This document shows positions 24,567 to 32,846 of a stretch of DNA of 64,000 nt, one piece after another. Made by a program: the position numbers and the translations under genes. Origin of the DNA: Brevibacterium antiquum CNRZ 918 (lineage in GTDB: Bacteria > Actinomycetota > Actinomycetes > Actinomycetales > Brevibacteriaceae); assembly GCF_900169145.1 (NCBI RefSeq), contig NZ_FXZD01000009.1:105780-169779 (forward strand). Reading direction: 5' to 3'. The notes beneath the pieces were generated by a model. It was not told the DNA's origin. It saw only the letters and a program-made list of their open reading frames with translations, and ran no database searches. Each line of letters starts with the position of its first letter. Within the stretch, counting starts at the first letter, position 1.

Positions 24567-25637
24567 ATGCAGGCGGGGTTCACCGATCTCGAAACGACCG
24601 CGATGTCCGCAGCTCTGCAGGCTGCGCGAAACGGCCACCGGGGCGCAAATCCGCTGGTGGGAGCCTCGATCCTGACGAGGGACTCGCAGATCGTCATCGG
24701 CCATCATGCAGGAGTGGGCAGTCCCCACGCCGAGGTGGACGCCATCACCACTGCCATCGACCTCGGCGTCGACCTCACCGAAACCACCCTGTTCGTGACC
24801 CTGGAGCCGTGCAACCACACCGGCCGGACCGGGCCGTGCGCCCAGGCGATCATCGCTGCTGGGATCCCCGATGTCGTCTTCGCTCTGCCAGATTCGAACG
24901 ATGTCGCTGCCGGCGGTGAAGCCACCCTCGTCGAGGCGGGGATCCGGGTCCGCTCGGGCCTGGGCCGCGACGAGTCGCTGGCTCTCAACGCCCGGTGGCG
25001 GCGTGCCGTCGACGCCGAGCGTCCGTTCGTCACGGCAAAGATCGCGCAGAGTCTTGACGGCATGATCGCAGCCGCCGACGGGACCAGCCAATGGATCACC
25101 TCGGCGGAGTCGAGGGAACATGCGCATCAGTTCCGGTCCCGGGTCGGCGGGATCCTCGTCGGCACCGGAACCGTCCTCACCGATGACCCGCGACTCAATG
25201 CCAGGGACCCCGCCGGTGAACCGCTGGAGTCACAGCCGGCTCCCATCGTGCTCGGGCTGACGTCGCTGCCACCGGAATCCTTCCTCGCGCTCAACCCCGA
25301 CACGATTCACCTGCGCACACGCGACATCACGGCTGCGCTGGGCGAACTGCATGCCCGCGGTATGCGGCACATCCTCGTCGAGGGCGGCCCCAGCGTACTC
25401 GGCGCCTTCTTCGCCGCCGACGCAGTCGACGAAGTCTTCTGCTATCAGGCGCCCCTGCTGATCGGTCCGGGGAAGTCCAGTCTCTCGGGCATGAGCACTT
25501 CGACGCTGAGCGAGGCCATCAGCCTGGTTCCCGACGAGACGGCCGAACCTGCAGTGGAGCGGCTTGGACCTGATGTGCTGCTGCACTTCGTCACTGACGG
25601 CACCAGCCTCGGCAGCACTGACAACTACACCATCTGA
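24567..25637 (+). CDS. ribD: Bifunctional riboflavin deaminase/reductase RibD
   Basis: A 356-residue two-domain enzyme. The N-terminal deaminase has the zinc motifs HAEVDA and PCNHTGRTGPC; the C-terminal reductase begins around PFVTAKIAQSLDGMIAA and includes ILVEGGPSVLG. It converts 2,5-diamino-6-ribosylamino-pyrimidinone phosphate through deamination and NADPH reduction. The ATG at 24567 directly follows a terminator T-run, with GGGAGG as ribosome site. ribE follows after 42 bp. Control is by the FMN riboswitch upstream. Confidence 0.95.
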   Translation: MQAGFTDLETTAMSAALQAARNGHRGANPLVGASILTRDSQIVIGHHAGVGSPHAEVDAITTAIDLGVDLTETTLFVTLEPCNHTGRTGPCAQAIIAAGIPDVVFALPDSNDVAAGGEATLVEAGIRVRSGLGRDESLALNARWRRAVDAERPFVTAKIAQSLDGMIAAADGTSQWITSAESREHAHQFRSRVGGILVGTGTVLTDDPRLNARDPAGEPLESQPAPIVLGLTSLPPESFLALNPDTIHLRTRDITAALGELHARGMRHILVEGGPSVLGAFFAADAVDEVFCYQAPLLIGPGKSSLSGMSTSTLSEAISLVPDETAEPAVERLGPDVLLHFVTDGTSLGSTDNYTI

Positions 25638-25679
25638 GACACCATCAACTCACTGACCGCACACTCACTCGGAGGGCAC

Positions 25680-26435
25680 ATGTTCACCGGCATCATCGAA
25701 GAGCTCGGCACCGTCGCAGCCATCGACCACTTGGACGATTCGGCTGTCATCACCATCGACGCCGAGGGGCTCGTCGACGACCTCGGTCTCGGCGGCTCAC
25801 TGGCCGTCAACGGGGTGTGCCTGACCTCGGTCAGAACCGGCGATGCCTCGCCTCCAGGCAGTGCGACTGCCGAGTCGCCTGGCACCTCCGGCGCGGAGTC
25901 GTCTGGCAGCCTCACCGCGGAAGTGCCTTGCCCCTTCATTGCCGAGGTGATGGGTGAGACCCTGCGTCTGACCGGGCTGGGAGCCTTGCGCCCCGGGGAC
26001 CGGGTCAACCTGGAGAGGTGCACGCCCGCCGCAGGGCGCTTCGACGGTCATGTGGTGCAGGGACATGTCGACGGCTGCGGTGAGCTGCTGAGCCGAGACG
26101 ACTACGGCCAGTGGTCGACCCTGCGCATCGGAATCCCCTATTCCCTCGCCCCCTACACCGCCATCAAGGGCTCCATCGCCCTCAACGGTGTCTCGCTGAC
26201 GCTGACCGCCGTATCCGAACCCACCGAGGCCAGCGCCTGGGTCGAGGTCGGGCTCATCCCGGCCACTCTGACCCACACCACGTTCGGCGACCTGGCCCCC
26301 GGTAATCCGGTCAACGTCGAGGTGGATGTGCTCGCGAAGTACACCGCCCGCCTGCTGTCGTTCGGAACCACCCCAGATACGACCACAGTCTTCAACTCAA
26401 CCAACGCCACCCGACAAGGAGCCGACCATGGCTGA
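25680..26435 (+). CDS. ribE: Riboflavin synthase alpha chain, with an internal insertion
   Basis: A 251-residue protein starting with the family hallmark MFTGIIEELG. Two lumazine-binding repeats are present, each with an NGVxLT motif (NGVCLT near 44-49 and NGVSLT in the second half). It joins two dimethylribityllumazine molecules to give riboflavin and a pyrimidine. Residues about 52-84 are an extra serine/threonine/glycine/proline-rich stretch in the first repeat, making it longer than the usual 200-220. It overlaps ribBA by 8 bp, indicating translational coupling. The symbol ribE is used here; some species call it ribC. Confidence 0.94.
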   Translation: MFTGIIEELGTVAAIDHLDDSAVITIDAEGLVDDLGLGGSLAVNGVCLTSVRTGDASPPGSATAESPGTSGAESSGSLTAEVPCPFIAEVMGETLRLTGLGALRPGDRVNLERCTPAAGRFDGHVVQGHVDGCGELLSRDDYGQWSTLRIGIPYSLAPYTAIKGSIALNGVSLTLTAVSEPTEASAWVEVGLIPATLTHTTFGDLAPGNPVNVEVDVLAKYTARLLSFGTTPDTTTVFNSTNATRQGADHG

Positions 26436-27825
26436 GACCACCCCCACAGGCGCGCGGCTCGATCCGGTCAAGGACGCGATTGCGGCGTTCGCTGCGGGCC
26501 AGCCCATCGTCGTCGTCGATGACGAGGACCGCGAGAACGAAGGCGATCTCATCATGGCCGCCGAGTTCGCCGAGGCTGTGACCATGGGCTTCTTCGTCCG
26601 CTACACCTCCGGTGTCATCTGTGCGCCCATGGAGGCTGAGCGTGCTGCCGCGCTGGACCTGCCGCCCATGGTCTCAGCGAATGAAGACCCGAAGGGAACC
26701 GCCTACACGATCAGCTGCGACGCGGTCGGCGTGACCACCGGAATCAGCGCCGCCGAGCGTGCCCTGACCGGACGCCACCTTGCCGCAGCAGTCCTCGATC
26801 CGGCATCGATCACGCGCCCCGGTCACGTGTTCCCGCTCATCGCAAAGTCCGGTGGAGTCCGTGAACGCCCCGGCCACACCGAGGCTGGAGTCGAGTTCGC
26901 TCGCCTGGCCGGGGCCACTCCCGTGGCGATGATCGGCGAGGTCGTCCACGATGACGGTTCGATGATGCGCTTTGACTCCCTCCGTGAGTTCGCCGATGCT
27001 CATCAGCTCGTGATGGTCTCGATCGAAGGACTCATCGACTACCTGAACGAAGCGGATCGCAAAGGCACTGTGAATGCTGAGGTCAGCTCGGGAACCGAAT
27101 CAACGGTTCACGGTTCGACGCATGAGCCGGGTGCGAACCCGCGTGCGATCGAGGCCTCGGCAGAGGTGCCGCTGCCGACGAAGCACGGGAGCTTCAGAGC
27201 CCGCGCATTCACGATCGACGGGCACGACCACCTCGGCGTGTTCTCCGGAGTGGACTCTGCCGCCGTTGGCGATGAGTCGACAGCTCAGGAGTCTTCACTG
27301 AGGGGGCCCGCTCCTCTGGTTCGGGTGCATTCGGAGTGCCTGACTGGGGACGTCTTCGGGTCTCACCGATGCGACTGCGGAGAACAGCTGGATCTGGCGA
27401 TGCACCGGATTTCCGAGGAAGGCGGGGCAGTGATCTACATGACCGGCCACGAGGGCCGCGGAATCGGGTTGAGCAACAAGCTCCGTGCCTATGCTCTGCA
27501 GGATCAGGGTCTGGACACGGTCGACGCCAACCGTGAGCTCGGCTTCCACGACGATGACCGTGACTACCACGCAACCGCGGAGATCCTGCGCTCGATCGGC
27601 CTGGCCCGCATCCGCCTGCTGACGAACAACCCGGACAAGACCCGGGCGCTCGAATCGCTGGGGATCACGATCGAGGCCGTCGTTCCGCTGGAAATCCCAG
27701 CGCGACCGGAGAACTCGAACTACCTGAACACCAAGCGCGAGCGCATGCACCACAGACTGACCCTGCCCTCTGTGGTCGGCAGCGCCACCGCCTCGGCGCC
27801 CATCGCTGAGAAGCACCACTGCTGA
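26428..27825 (+). CDS. ribBA: Bifunctional DHBP synthase/GTP cyclohydrolase II
   Basis: A 465-residue fusion. The N-terminal DHBP synthase half has VVVDDEDRENEGDL (metal-binding acidic loop). The C-terminal GTP cyclohydrolase II half has the zinc site C-x10-C-x-C in ECLTGDVFGSHRCDCGEQL, then GHEGRGIGL. The two activities supply both precursors of riboflavin: the four-carbon unit and the pyrimidine. The ATG at 26428 follows AAGGAG; the frame is open further upstream inside ribE but without a good start. A linker around 215-260 is variable. Confidence 0.95.
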   Translation: MAETTPTGARLDPVKDAIAAFAAGQPIVVVDDEDRENEGDLIMAAEFAEAVTMGFFVRYTSGVICAPMEAERAAALDLPPMVSANEDPKGTAYTISCDAVGVTTGISAAERALTGRHLAAAVLDPASITRPGHVFPLIAKSGGVRERPGHTEAGVEFARLAGATPVAMIGEVVHDDGSMMRFDSLREFADAHQLVMVSIEGLIDYLNEADRKGTVNAEVSSGTESTVHGSTHEPGANPRAIEASAEVPLPTKHGSFRARAFTIDGHDHLGVFSGVDSAAVGDESTAQESSLRGPAPLVRVHSECLTGDVFGSHRCDCGEQLDLAMHRISEEGGAVIYMTGHEGRGIGLSNKLRAYALQDQGLDTVDANRELGFHDDDRDYHATAEILRSIGLARIRLLTNNPDKTRALESLGITIEAVVPLEIPARPENSNYLNTKRERMHHRLTLPSVVGSATASAPIAEKHHC

Positions 27826-27899
27826 GCAGCTGCTTCACTCACACGCACTGCTGACCACTGATTTCCCGGCCATCACGGCCGCTACGAAAGGACCTCACC

Positions 27900-28370
27900 A
27901 TGGCACACTCCGGAGCACCCGAGCTCACAGTCTCCGCGGCAGATACTCGAGTCGCCATCATCGCAGCATCCTGGCACACACAGATCATGGACGGTCTGGT
28001 CGACGGAGCCCAGCGGGCAGCCACCGAAGCCGACGCCCAGACCACCCTGATTCGAGTCCCGGGAAGCTTCGAACTGCCTATGGCTGCTGCACGACTGGCT
28101 CCGCACTTCGACGCGGTCGTCGCGCTTGGCGTCGTCGTCCGCGGCGGCACTCCGCATTTCGACTATGTGTGCCAAGCTGCCACGGATGGGCTGAACCGGG
28201 TCGCCATCGACTCCCGCAAACCGGTCGGATTCGGAGTGCTGACCTGCGACACCGAACAGCAGGGACTCGATCGCGCCGGTCTCGAGGGCTCCCAGGAAGA
28301 CAAAGGCCACGAAGCGATGACCGCCGCCCTGGTCACCGCGCAGGCTCTGGCGGAGTACCCGATCGTGTGA
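27900..28370 (+). CDS. ribH: 6,7-dimethyl-8-ribityllumazine synthase
   Basis: A 156-residue protein of normal length. Family signatures are [27 protein letters not shown] and [11 protein letters not shown] followed by RAG. It condenses the four-carbon unit from RibB with the pyrimidine from RibD to make lumazine, and forms pentamers or icosahedra. AAGGACC lies 5 bases before the ATG. It is the last gene of the operon; the 110 bp downstream has repeated GCGACGAGCG/GCGCCCGC runs but no clear terminator. Confidence 0.95.
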   Translation: MAHSGAPELTVSAADTRVAIIAASWHTQIMDGLVDGAQRAATEADAQTTLIRVPGSFELPMAAARLAPHFDAVVALGVVVRGGTPHFDYVCQAATDGLNRVAIDSRKPVGFGVLTCDTEQQGLDRAGLEGSQEDKGHEAMTAALVTAQALAEYPIV

Positions 28371-28481
28371 ACTAGCCCAACTCAAACGCTGGCCGCGACG
28401 AGCGTAAGCGTAGGCGCCAAGCGACTGTGTGCCCGCGAGCGCGAGCCTCAGCGACTGCTCGACCGCGCCCGCGCCCGCGAC

Positions 28482-30197
28482 TCAGAACAGCTGGCGGATG
28501 TTCGTGCGCGCCAGGTCGATGAGCTCGTCGCCCTTGCCGGAGAGCACCGTGCGAACGGCGTAGAGAGCGAAGCCCTTGGCCTGTTCCGCGGTGATCGTCG
28601 GCGGCATTGACAGCTCCTGCCGTTCGGTGACCACGTCGAGCACCGCGGCACCGTCGTAGGCGAGGAATTCACGCACGACCTTCGGCAGATCCTTCGACTT
28701 CTCGACGCGGAAGCCCTTGATGCCCACCGCCTCGGCGATGGTGGAGAAGTCGGGGTTCGACAGCTCCGTTCCGAAGGTGACGAAGCCGGCGGCCTTCATC
28801 TCCAACTCCACGAAGTTCAGCGAGGAGTTGTTGTAGACGACGGTCTTGACCGGCAGTTTGTTCTGCGTCAGGGTGATGAGCTCGCCCAACAGCATGGCAA
28901 GGCCACCGTCTCCGGCGAGCGCGATCGTCTGCCGGTCCGGATGGGAGGCCTGGACGCCGACGCTTTGGGACAGGGCGTTGGCCATGGAGCCGTGGCTGAA
29001 GGAACCGATGAGTCGGCGCTTGCCGTTCATCGTCAGGTACCTGGCAGCCCACACCACGGGTGAGCCGACGTCGGGGATGAACACGGCATCGTCGTCGGCC
29101 ATCTCATCGATGAGGCGAGTCAGGTACTGCGGGTGGATGGTCCGCTTCGACGGGGTTGCGAGTTCGTCGAGATCCTTGCGGGTCTTACCGTAATGCTTGG
29201 TCATCGACTTCAGGTGAGCGCTGCTGCGGCTCGGTTTGATCAGCGGCAGGAGCTCGCCGACGGTGTCAGCCACGGTGCCCACCAGACCGATGTCGACGCG
29301 GGTGCGCCGTCCGATCTGGGAGCCTCGCACGTCGGCTTGGATGACTGTCGCGTCGTCGGGGTAGAACTGCTGGTAGGGCAGGTCGGTGCCCAACATCAGC
29401 AGAGTGTCGCAGTCCTTAAGCGCATGGTAGCCCGAAGAGAAGCCGAGCAGACCGGTCATCCCCACGTCGTAGGGGTTGTCGTATTCGATGAATTCCTTGC
29501 CGCGCAGCGAGTGCACGATCGGAGCCTGCAGCTTGGATGCGATGGCGATGAGCTCATCGTGGGAGCCTTGCGTTCCGGCACCGGCGAGGATCGTGACCTT
29601 CTTGCTCTTGTTCAGTGCTTTCGCAGCCTCTTCAAGCTGGGATTCTGCGGGGATCACACGGGGCGCATACGACCGGACCACCTCGGCGGCGGCAGAGATA
29701 TCGGCGAGTCCGACGTCACCGGGGATGACGAGGACCGCGACACCGCGCTTCTCGATGGCCTCACGCATGGCGATGCGCAGCAGGCGCGGCATCTGCTCCG
29801 CGGTCGCCACGTGCTCGACGTAGACGCTGCATTCGCGGAACAGCTCGGTCGGGTGGGTCTCCTGGAAGTAGTTCGAGCCGATCTCATCGCTGGGGATGTG
29901 AGCGGCGATGGCGAGCACCGGCACACGAGAGCGCTGGGCGTCGTAGAGACCGTTGATGAGGTGGAGGTTTCCCGGCCCGCAGCTGCCTGCACACACGGCG
30001 AGTTCACCAGTCAGTGCGGCCTCACCGCTGGCGGCGAAGGATGCCGCCTCTTCGTGGCGGACGTGGACCCATTCGAGCTGCGGGTTGACGCGCAGCGCAT
30101 CGGTGAAGCCGTTGAGCGAATCTCCGGGGATCCCGTAGACCCGCTTGACTCCGCTGGCCACGAGCGTATCGACAATGTTTCCGGCGACGGTGGGCAT
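28482..30197 (-). CDS. poxB: Pyruvate dehydrogenase (quinone)/pyruvate oxidase, ThDP-dependent
   Basis: A 571-residue ThDP enzyme. The N-terminal domain begins VASGVKRVYGIPGDSLNG and has the catalytic glutamate in RHEEAASFAA. The C-terminal ThDP/Mg motif is AGDGGLAMLLGE, ending in NNSSLNF. PoxB/PQO oxidises pyruvate to acetate and CO2, passing electrons to menaquinone at the membrane. The last residues (about 540-571) resemble the lipid-binding tail of PoxB in position. It is monocistronic. Acetolactate synthase is a related alternative, but this layout fits PoxB better. Confidence 0.9.
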   Translation of the reverse strand: MPTVAGNIVDTLVASGVKRVYGIPGDSLNGFTDALRVNPQLEWVHVRHEEAASFAASGEAALTGELAVCAGSCGPGNLHLINGLYDAQRSRVPVLAIAAHIPSDEIGSNYFQETHPTELFRECSVYVEHVATAEQMPRLLRIAMREAIEKRGVAVLVIPGDVGLADISAAAEVVRSYAPRVIPAESQLEEAAKALNKSKKVTILAGAGTQGSHDELIAIASKLQAPIVHSLRGKEFIEYDNPYDVGMTGLLGFSSGYHALKDCDTLLMLGTDLPYQQFYPDDATVIQADVRGSQIGRRTRVDIGLVGTVADTVGELLPLIKPSRSSAHLKSMTKHYGKTRKDLDELATPSKRTIHPQYLTRLIDEMADDDAVFIPDVGSPVVWAARYLTMNGKRRLIGSFSHGSMANALSQSVGVQASHPDRQTIALAGDGGLAMLLGELITLTQNKLPVKTVVYNNSSLNFVELEMKAAGFVTFGTELSNPDFSTIAEAVGIKGFRVEKSKDLPKVVREFLAYDGAAVLDVVTERQELSMPPTITAEQAKGFALYAVRTVLSGKGDELIDLARTNIRQLF

Positions 30198-30369
30198 AGG
30201 ATTCCTTCCGTTGGAACACGTGGAGCTCTCACAGCTCCGGGGTGGACCTCCGTCAGCATCCCCGTCAGAGTGCCGACACAGGCTGGTACCGCGGTTTCAG
30301 TCTACCCCCGAGGTCAGCGGTCTGCGGGTGTGAAGTCAGAGACAGCACGAGAACCCACCATCGGTGCTC

Positions 30370-31533
30370 TCACGTCTTCGCCGACAGCACCGTCGCCCCG
30401 GTCAGCAACGCAGCCATCACGATCGCCATCATCGGATAGCCTCCGACGACGCCGGCCAGTGCGGGGCCAGCGACGGGAGCCAGTGCAGTGCCGACGGTGA
30501 TGGGGGCGACGAAGACTCCGTTGATCGCCCCGAAGTTGGCTGTCCCCCACCTATCGGCGACAGCAGTCGCCTGCAGCAGGGTGATACATCCGCGCACGCC
30601 GCCGGCGAGCATGCCGAAGCCGATGAGCAACCAGATCGGTCCGGGGACGAAGGCCAGGAGCCACAGTCCGATCGCCCCACAGGCGAACAGCAGCACAGTC
30701 CTGGCCCGCGAGGTGGTGTGGCGTTCAAGGGCGGGGTAGAAGATCCGTCCGGCCACCTGCCCGAAGCCGACGAGCCCGAGGGCGATGGCTGCGAGCCCGT
30801 ATGCGGCGCCGCGCTCAATGAGGAGCGGGATGATGTTGATCGTCACTGCGAAGAGGGTGAAGGTCGACAGGGCAACGGCGAGCTGCAGGAGGATGAAACG
30901 ATTCGATCGTGTGATCGTGCGGATCTCGGCCCGCGATGGGGTCCGTGATTGTCCGGCTGCCACGTCGGTCCATTTCCGGTTGAGGAAGAACAGATGCATC
31001 GGCAGTGCTGTGACCGCCAGGATTCCGGCGAGGACGACGTAGGTTGTGCGCCAACCGCAGGAATCGATGAGCCAGGCGATGAGCGGTGCGAACACAGTTG
31101 AAGCAAGCCCGCCGACAAGGGTGATCGTCGTCAATGGTTTGACCCGGTCTGCCCCATACCAGCGGGTGACGACGGCGAACGCCGGCGGGTAGAGCGTGGC
31201 CGCCTGCGCGAATCCCGCGAGCACCCAGGCAAGGAAGAAGACGATGAGGTTCGGTGCCGCCGCCACGAGCAGCAGCGCCACAATGCCGATGACCGTTCCG
31301 AGACTCATGAGCGCTCGTGGACCGTGGGAGTCCAGCAGTCTGCCGACGCGCACACCGGCGAGCGCCGAGACGATGAGACCCATGGTCAGTGCTGCGGTCA
31401 CGGTCGTCTGACTCCAGCCCATGTCGGCAGAGATCGGCGTCACCGCCACCGGCAGAGAGTAGTAGAGCAGGCCCCAACTGACCAGTTCGGCAATGCACAG
31501 AGCGGCCAGCCCGCCGCGGGGCCGGTCGGTCAC
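30370..31533 (-). CDS. MFS transporter translationally coupled to the Wadjet operon
   Basis: A 387-residue major facilitator with 12 likely membrane helices, resembling monocarboxylate/oxalate-type MFS proteins (MGWSQTTVTAALTMGLIVSA; GRLLDSHGPRALM). The start is GTG at 31533, overlapping the jetD stop as GTGA, so translation is probably coupled. The open frame continues upstream through jetD, but that extension is an artefact. MFS transporters are not part of described Wadjet systems, so the link may be accidental or functional. The substrate is unknown. Confidence 0.82.
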   Translation of the reverse strand: MTDRPRGGLAALCIAELVSWGLLYYSLPVAVTPISADMGWSQTTVTAALTMGLIVSALAGVRVGRLLDSHGPRALMSLGTVIGIVALLLVAAAPNLIVFFLAWVLAGFAQAATLYPPAFAVVTRWYGADRVKPLTTITLVGGLASTVFAPLIAWLIDSCGWRTTYVVLAGILAVTALPMHLFFLNRKWTDVAAGQSRTPSRAEIRTITRSNRFILLQLAVALSTFTLFAVTINIIPLLIERGAAYGLAAIALGLVGFGQVAGRIFYPALERHTTSRARTVLLFACGAIGLWLLAFVPGPIWLLIGFGMLAGGVRGCITLLQATAVADRWGTANFGAINGVFVAPITVGTALAPVAGPALAGVVGGYPMMAIVMAALLTGATVLSAKT

Positions 31534-32798
31534 CCCTGTTCCCCCGCCGAGGTGGTCGGTTTCTTCGTCGATGCGCCAAGCTCCTCCACCGAGGTGGTCA
31601 ACCGGTCCAGCACCGTGCCCCAGGGGATCCGCTCCTGTTCGAGGCGGACATCGCCCTCGGTGCGCAGGCGGGCGAGCGCCCGAGCCTCTGTACCGGTCAG
31701 TTCCGGGAACTTTCCCGCGTGTGGTTTCGGCTCCTGCACCCACAGGTCTTTGTGATCGATGAGTGTGCCCTCGTCCATGAGCGTCGATTTCACTCCCGGC
31801 AGGTGGGTACGCAACCGCGAGAGGATCGCGAAGCCGTGCGAATCGAGGTCGCCCCAGTAGATGATGCGAGCTCCGTGCACCCAGGCCAGGCGGGCGACAT
31901 TGTCCACGGCATAGCCCGAGCCGTGCACGGCTACGGCGCTGGTCCAGGCGGGCATGGCGAGCACAGATTCGAGGTTCTCGAACACGAAGACGAGCCGCGG
32001 CGCGATTGTCAGCTCGCTCAGTTGGGACACGGGCGCGGTGATGTCGGCCAGACCTGAGGGTGCGAGACTCGGGTCGAGGATGCGCATTCGTATCCGCGGT
32101 TGGGCGTCGAGGACGTCTATTGCATCGGGTCGCCTGGTTGCCTCCAGCAGTGCCGTGACCAAGGAGCGGTGCGTCTCGAACCATTTCGAGTCGACTCCGC
32201 GGATCGGCAATTGTCTGGGCCGCAGGGTTCCCACAGGGTGATCGCGCAACCATTCGACAACATCGAGGAGGGTGTCGAATTCGGCCTGTCCGAGTCCGAG
32301 GATCCGTTTCGTGTGAGCCGTGATCGCCGAGGCGGCCGTGGGCTGGCCGTCAAACCGTGACCGGATCGTCACGGTCCGGTCACGCAGCCGACGCCACTGT
32401 CGTGCATCGTCCCCGCCGACAAAATTCGCCACAGCCTCCGGGGTTCCCAGCCGCAGGCGCAGTGGGATCTGTTGACGGCCAACCCGCGCCCAGGAGCGCT
32501 CGGTCCAGTCGATGACCGGATGACTCAGGTTCTCCGGCTTCGAGCCACCGGCATCGGGGCTGGCGATCTTCCGCCAGCTCCCGGCCCATTCCATTGCGGC
32601 CGGCTGGTCCTGAAGCACCTGTTTCTCCGTGGGCGGGTGCAGGGCGATCTCGACGACCGCCGCGGTGGGAGCACTGACCTCGGAGCCCTCGTCTGGGCTG
32701 GTGCCGATCGGTTCATGCCGGGTGGCCCAGGTCGACATGGATGAGCGCAGGCGGTTGCGGGCCTTCGCCCGCGCCTCAGCGACGGTGAGCATCGTCAT
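31530..32798 (-). CDS. jetD: Wadjet nuclease subunit JetD (Toprim, DUF3322/DUF2220)
   Basis: A 422-residue protein. The N-terminal DUF3322-like half (about 80-230) is followed by a Toprim nuclease half. The conserved Toprim glutamate is Glu274 in FVFENLES and the Asp pair is 317/319 in YWGDLDSHGF. JetD is the nuclease that cuts circular plasmid DNA after loop extrusion by JetABC. ATGs at 32798 and 32792 are close alternatives; GGTGAGG lies upstream of the first. The C-terminal tail (about 395-422) is low complexity and carries two copies of the window-wide CCGAGGTGG motif. It starts 41 bp after jetC. Confidence 0.93.
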   Translation of the reverse strand: MTMLTVAEARAKARNRLRSSMSTWATRHEPIGTSPDEGSEVSAPTAAVVEIALHPPTEKQVLQDQPAAMEWAGSWRKIASPDAGGSKPENLSHPVIDWTERSWARVGRQQIPLRLRLGTPEAVANFVGGDDARQWRRLRDRTVTIRSRFDGQPTAASAITAHTKRILGLGQAEFDTLLDVVEWLRDHPVGTLRPRQLPIRGVDSKWFETHRSLVTALLEATRRPDAIDVLDAQPRIRMRILDPSLAPSGLADITAPVSQLSELTIAPRLVFVFENLESVLAMPAWTSAVAVHGSGYAVDNVARLAWVHGARIIYWGDLDSHGFAILSRLRTHLPGVKSTLMDEGTLIDHKDLWVQEPKPHAGKFPELTGTEARALARLRTEGDVRLEQERIPWGTVLDRLTTSVEELGASTKKPTTSAGEQG

Positions 32799-32846
32799 CG
32801 ACGCCTCACCTGGTCAGTCCTCATCGACGCCTCACCCGCTCAGCTC
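32795..32846. repeat. Direct 26-bp duplication at the jetC/jetD junction
   Basis: Two adjacent 26-bp units share TCATCGACGCCTCACC (first 16 bases identical) and TCAG further on. One unit (32821-32846) holds the jetC stop codon; the other (32795-32820) holds the jetD start codon. A local tandem duplication is the simplest origin. Confidence 0.85.

Noticed and set aside
24448..24675. 75-codon reading frame starting at the end of the FMN aptamer
   Set aside because: It overlaps the riboswitch expression platform and ribD in another frame, is arginine/cysteine-rich and has no homology that I recognise. The GGAGGAG before it belongs to the aptamer's P1 stem.
28371..28481. GC-rich direct repeats after ribH as a terminator or repeat array
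   Set aside because: Short GCGACGAGCG- and GCGCCCGC-like runs do not form a regular array or a clean hairpin.
31534..32253. Upstream extension of the MFS transporter by 240 codons
   Set aside because: It reads through jetD in another frame with low-complexity Arg/Pro/Gly residues; the GTG at 31533 overlaps the jetD stop by 4 bp and gives a standard MFS length.
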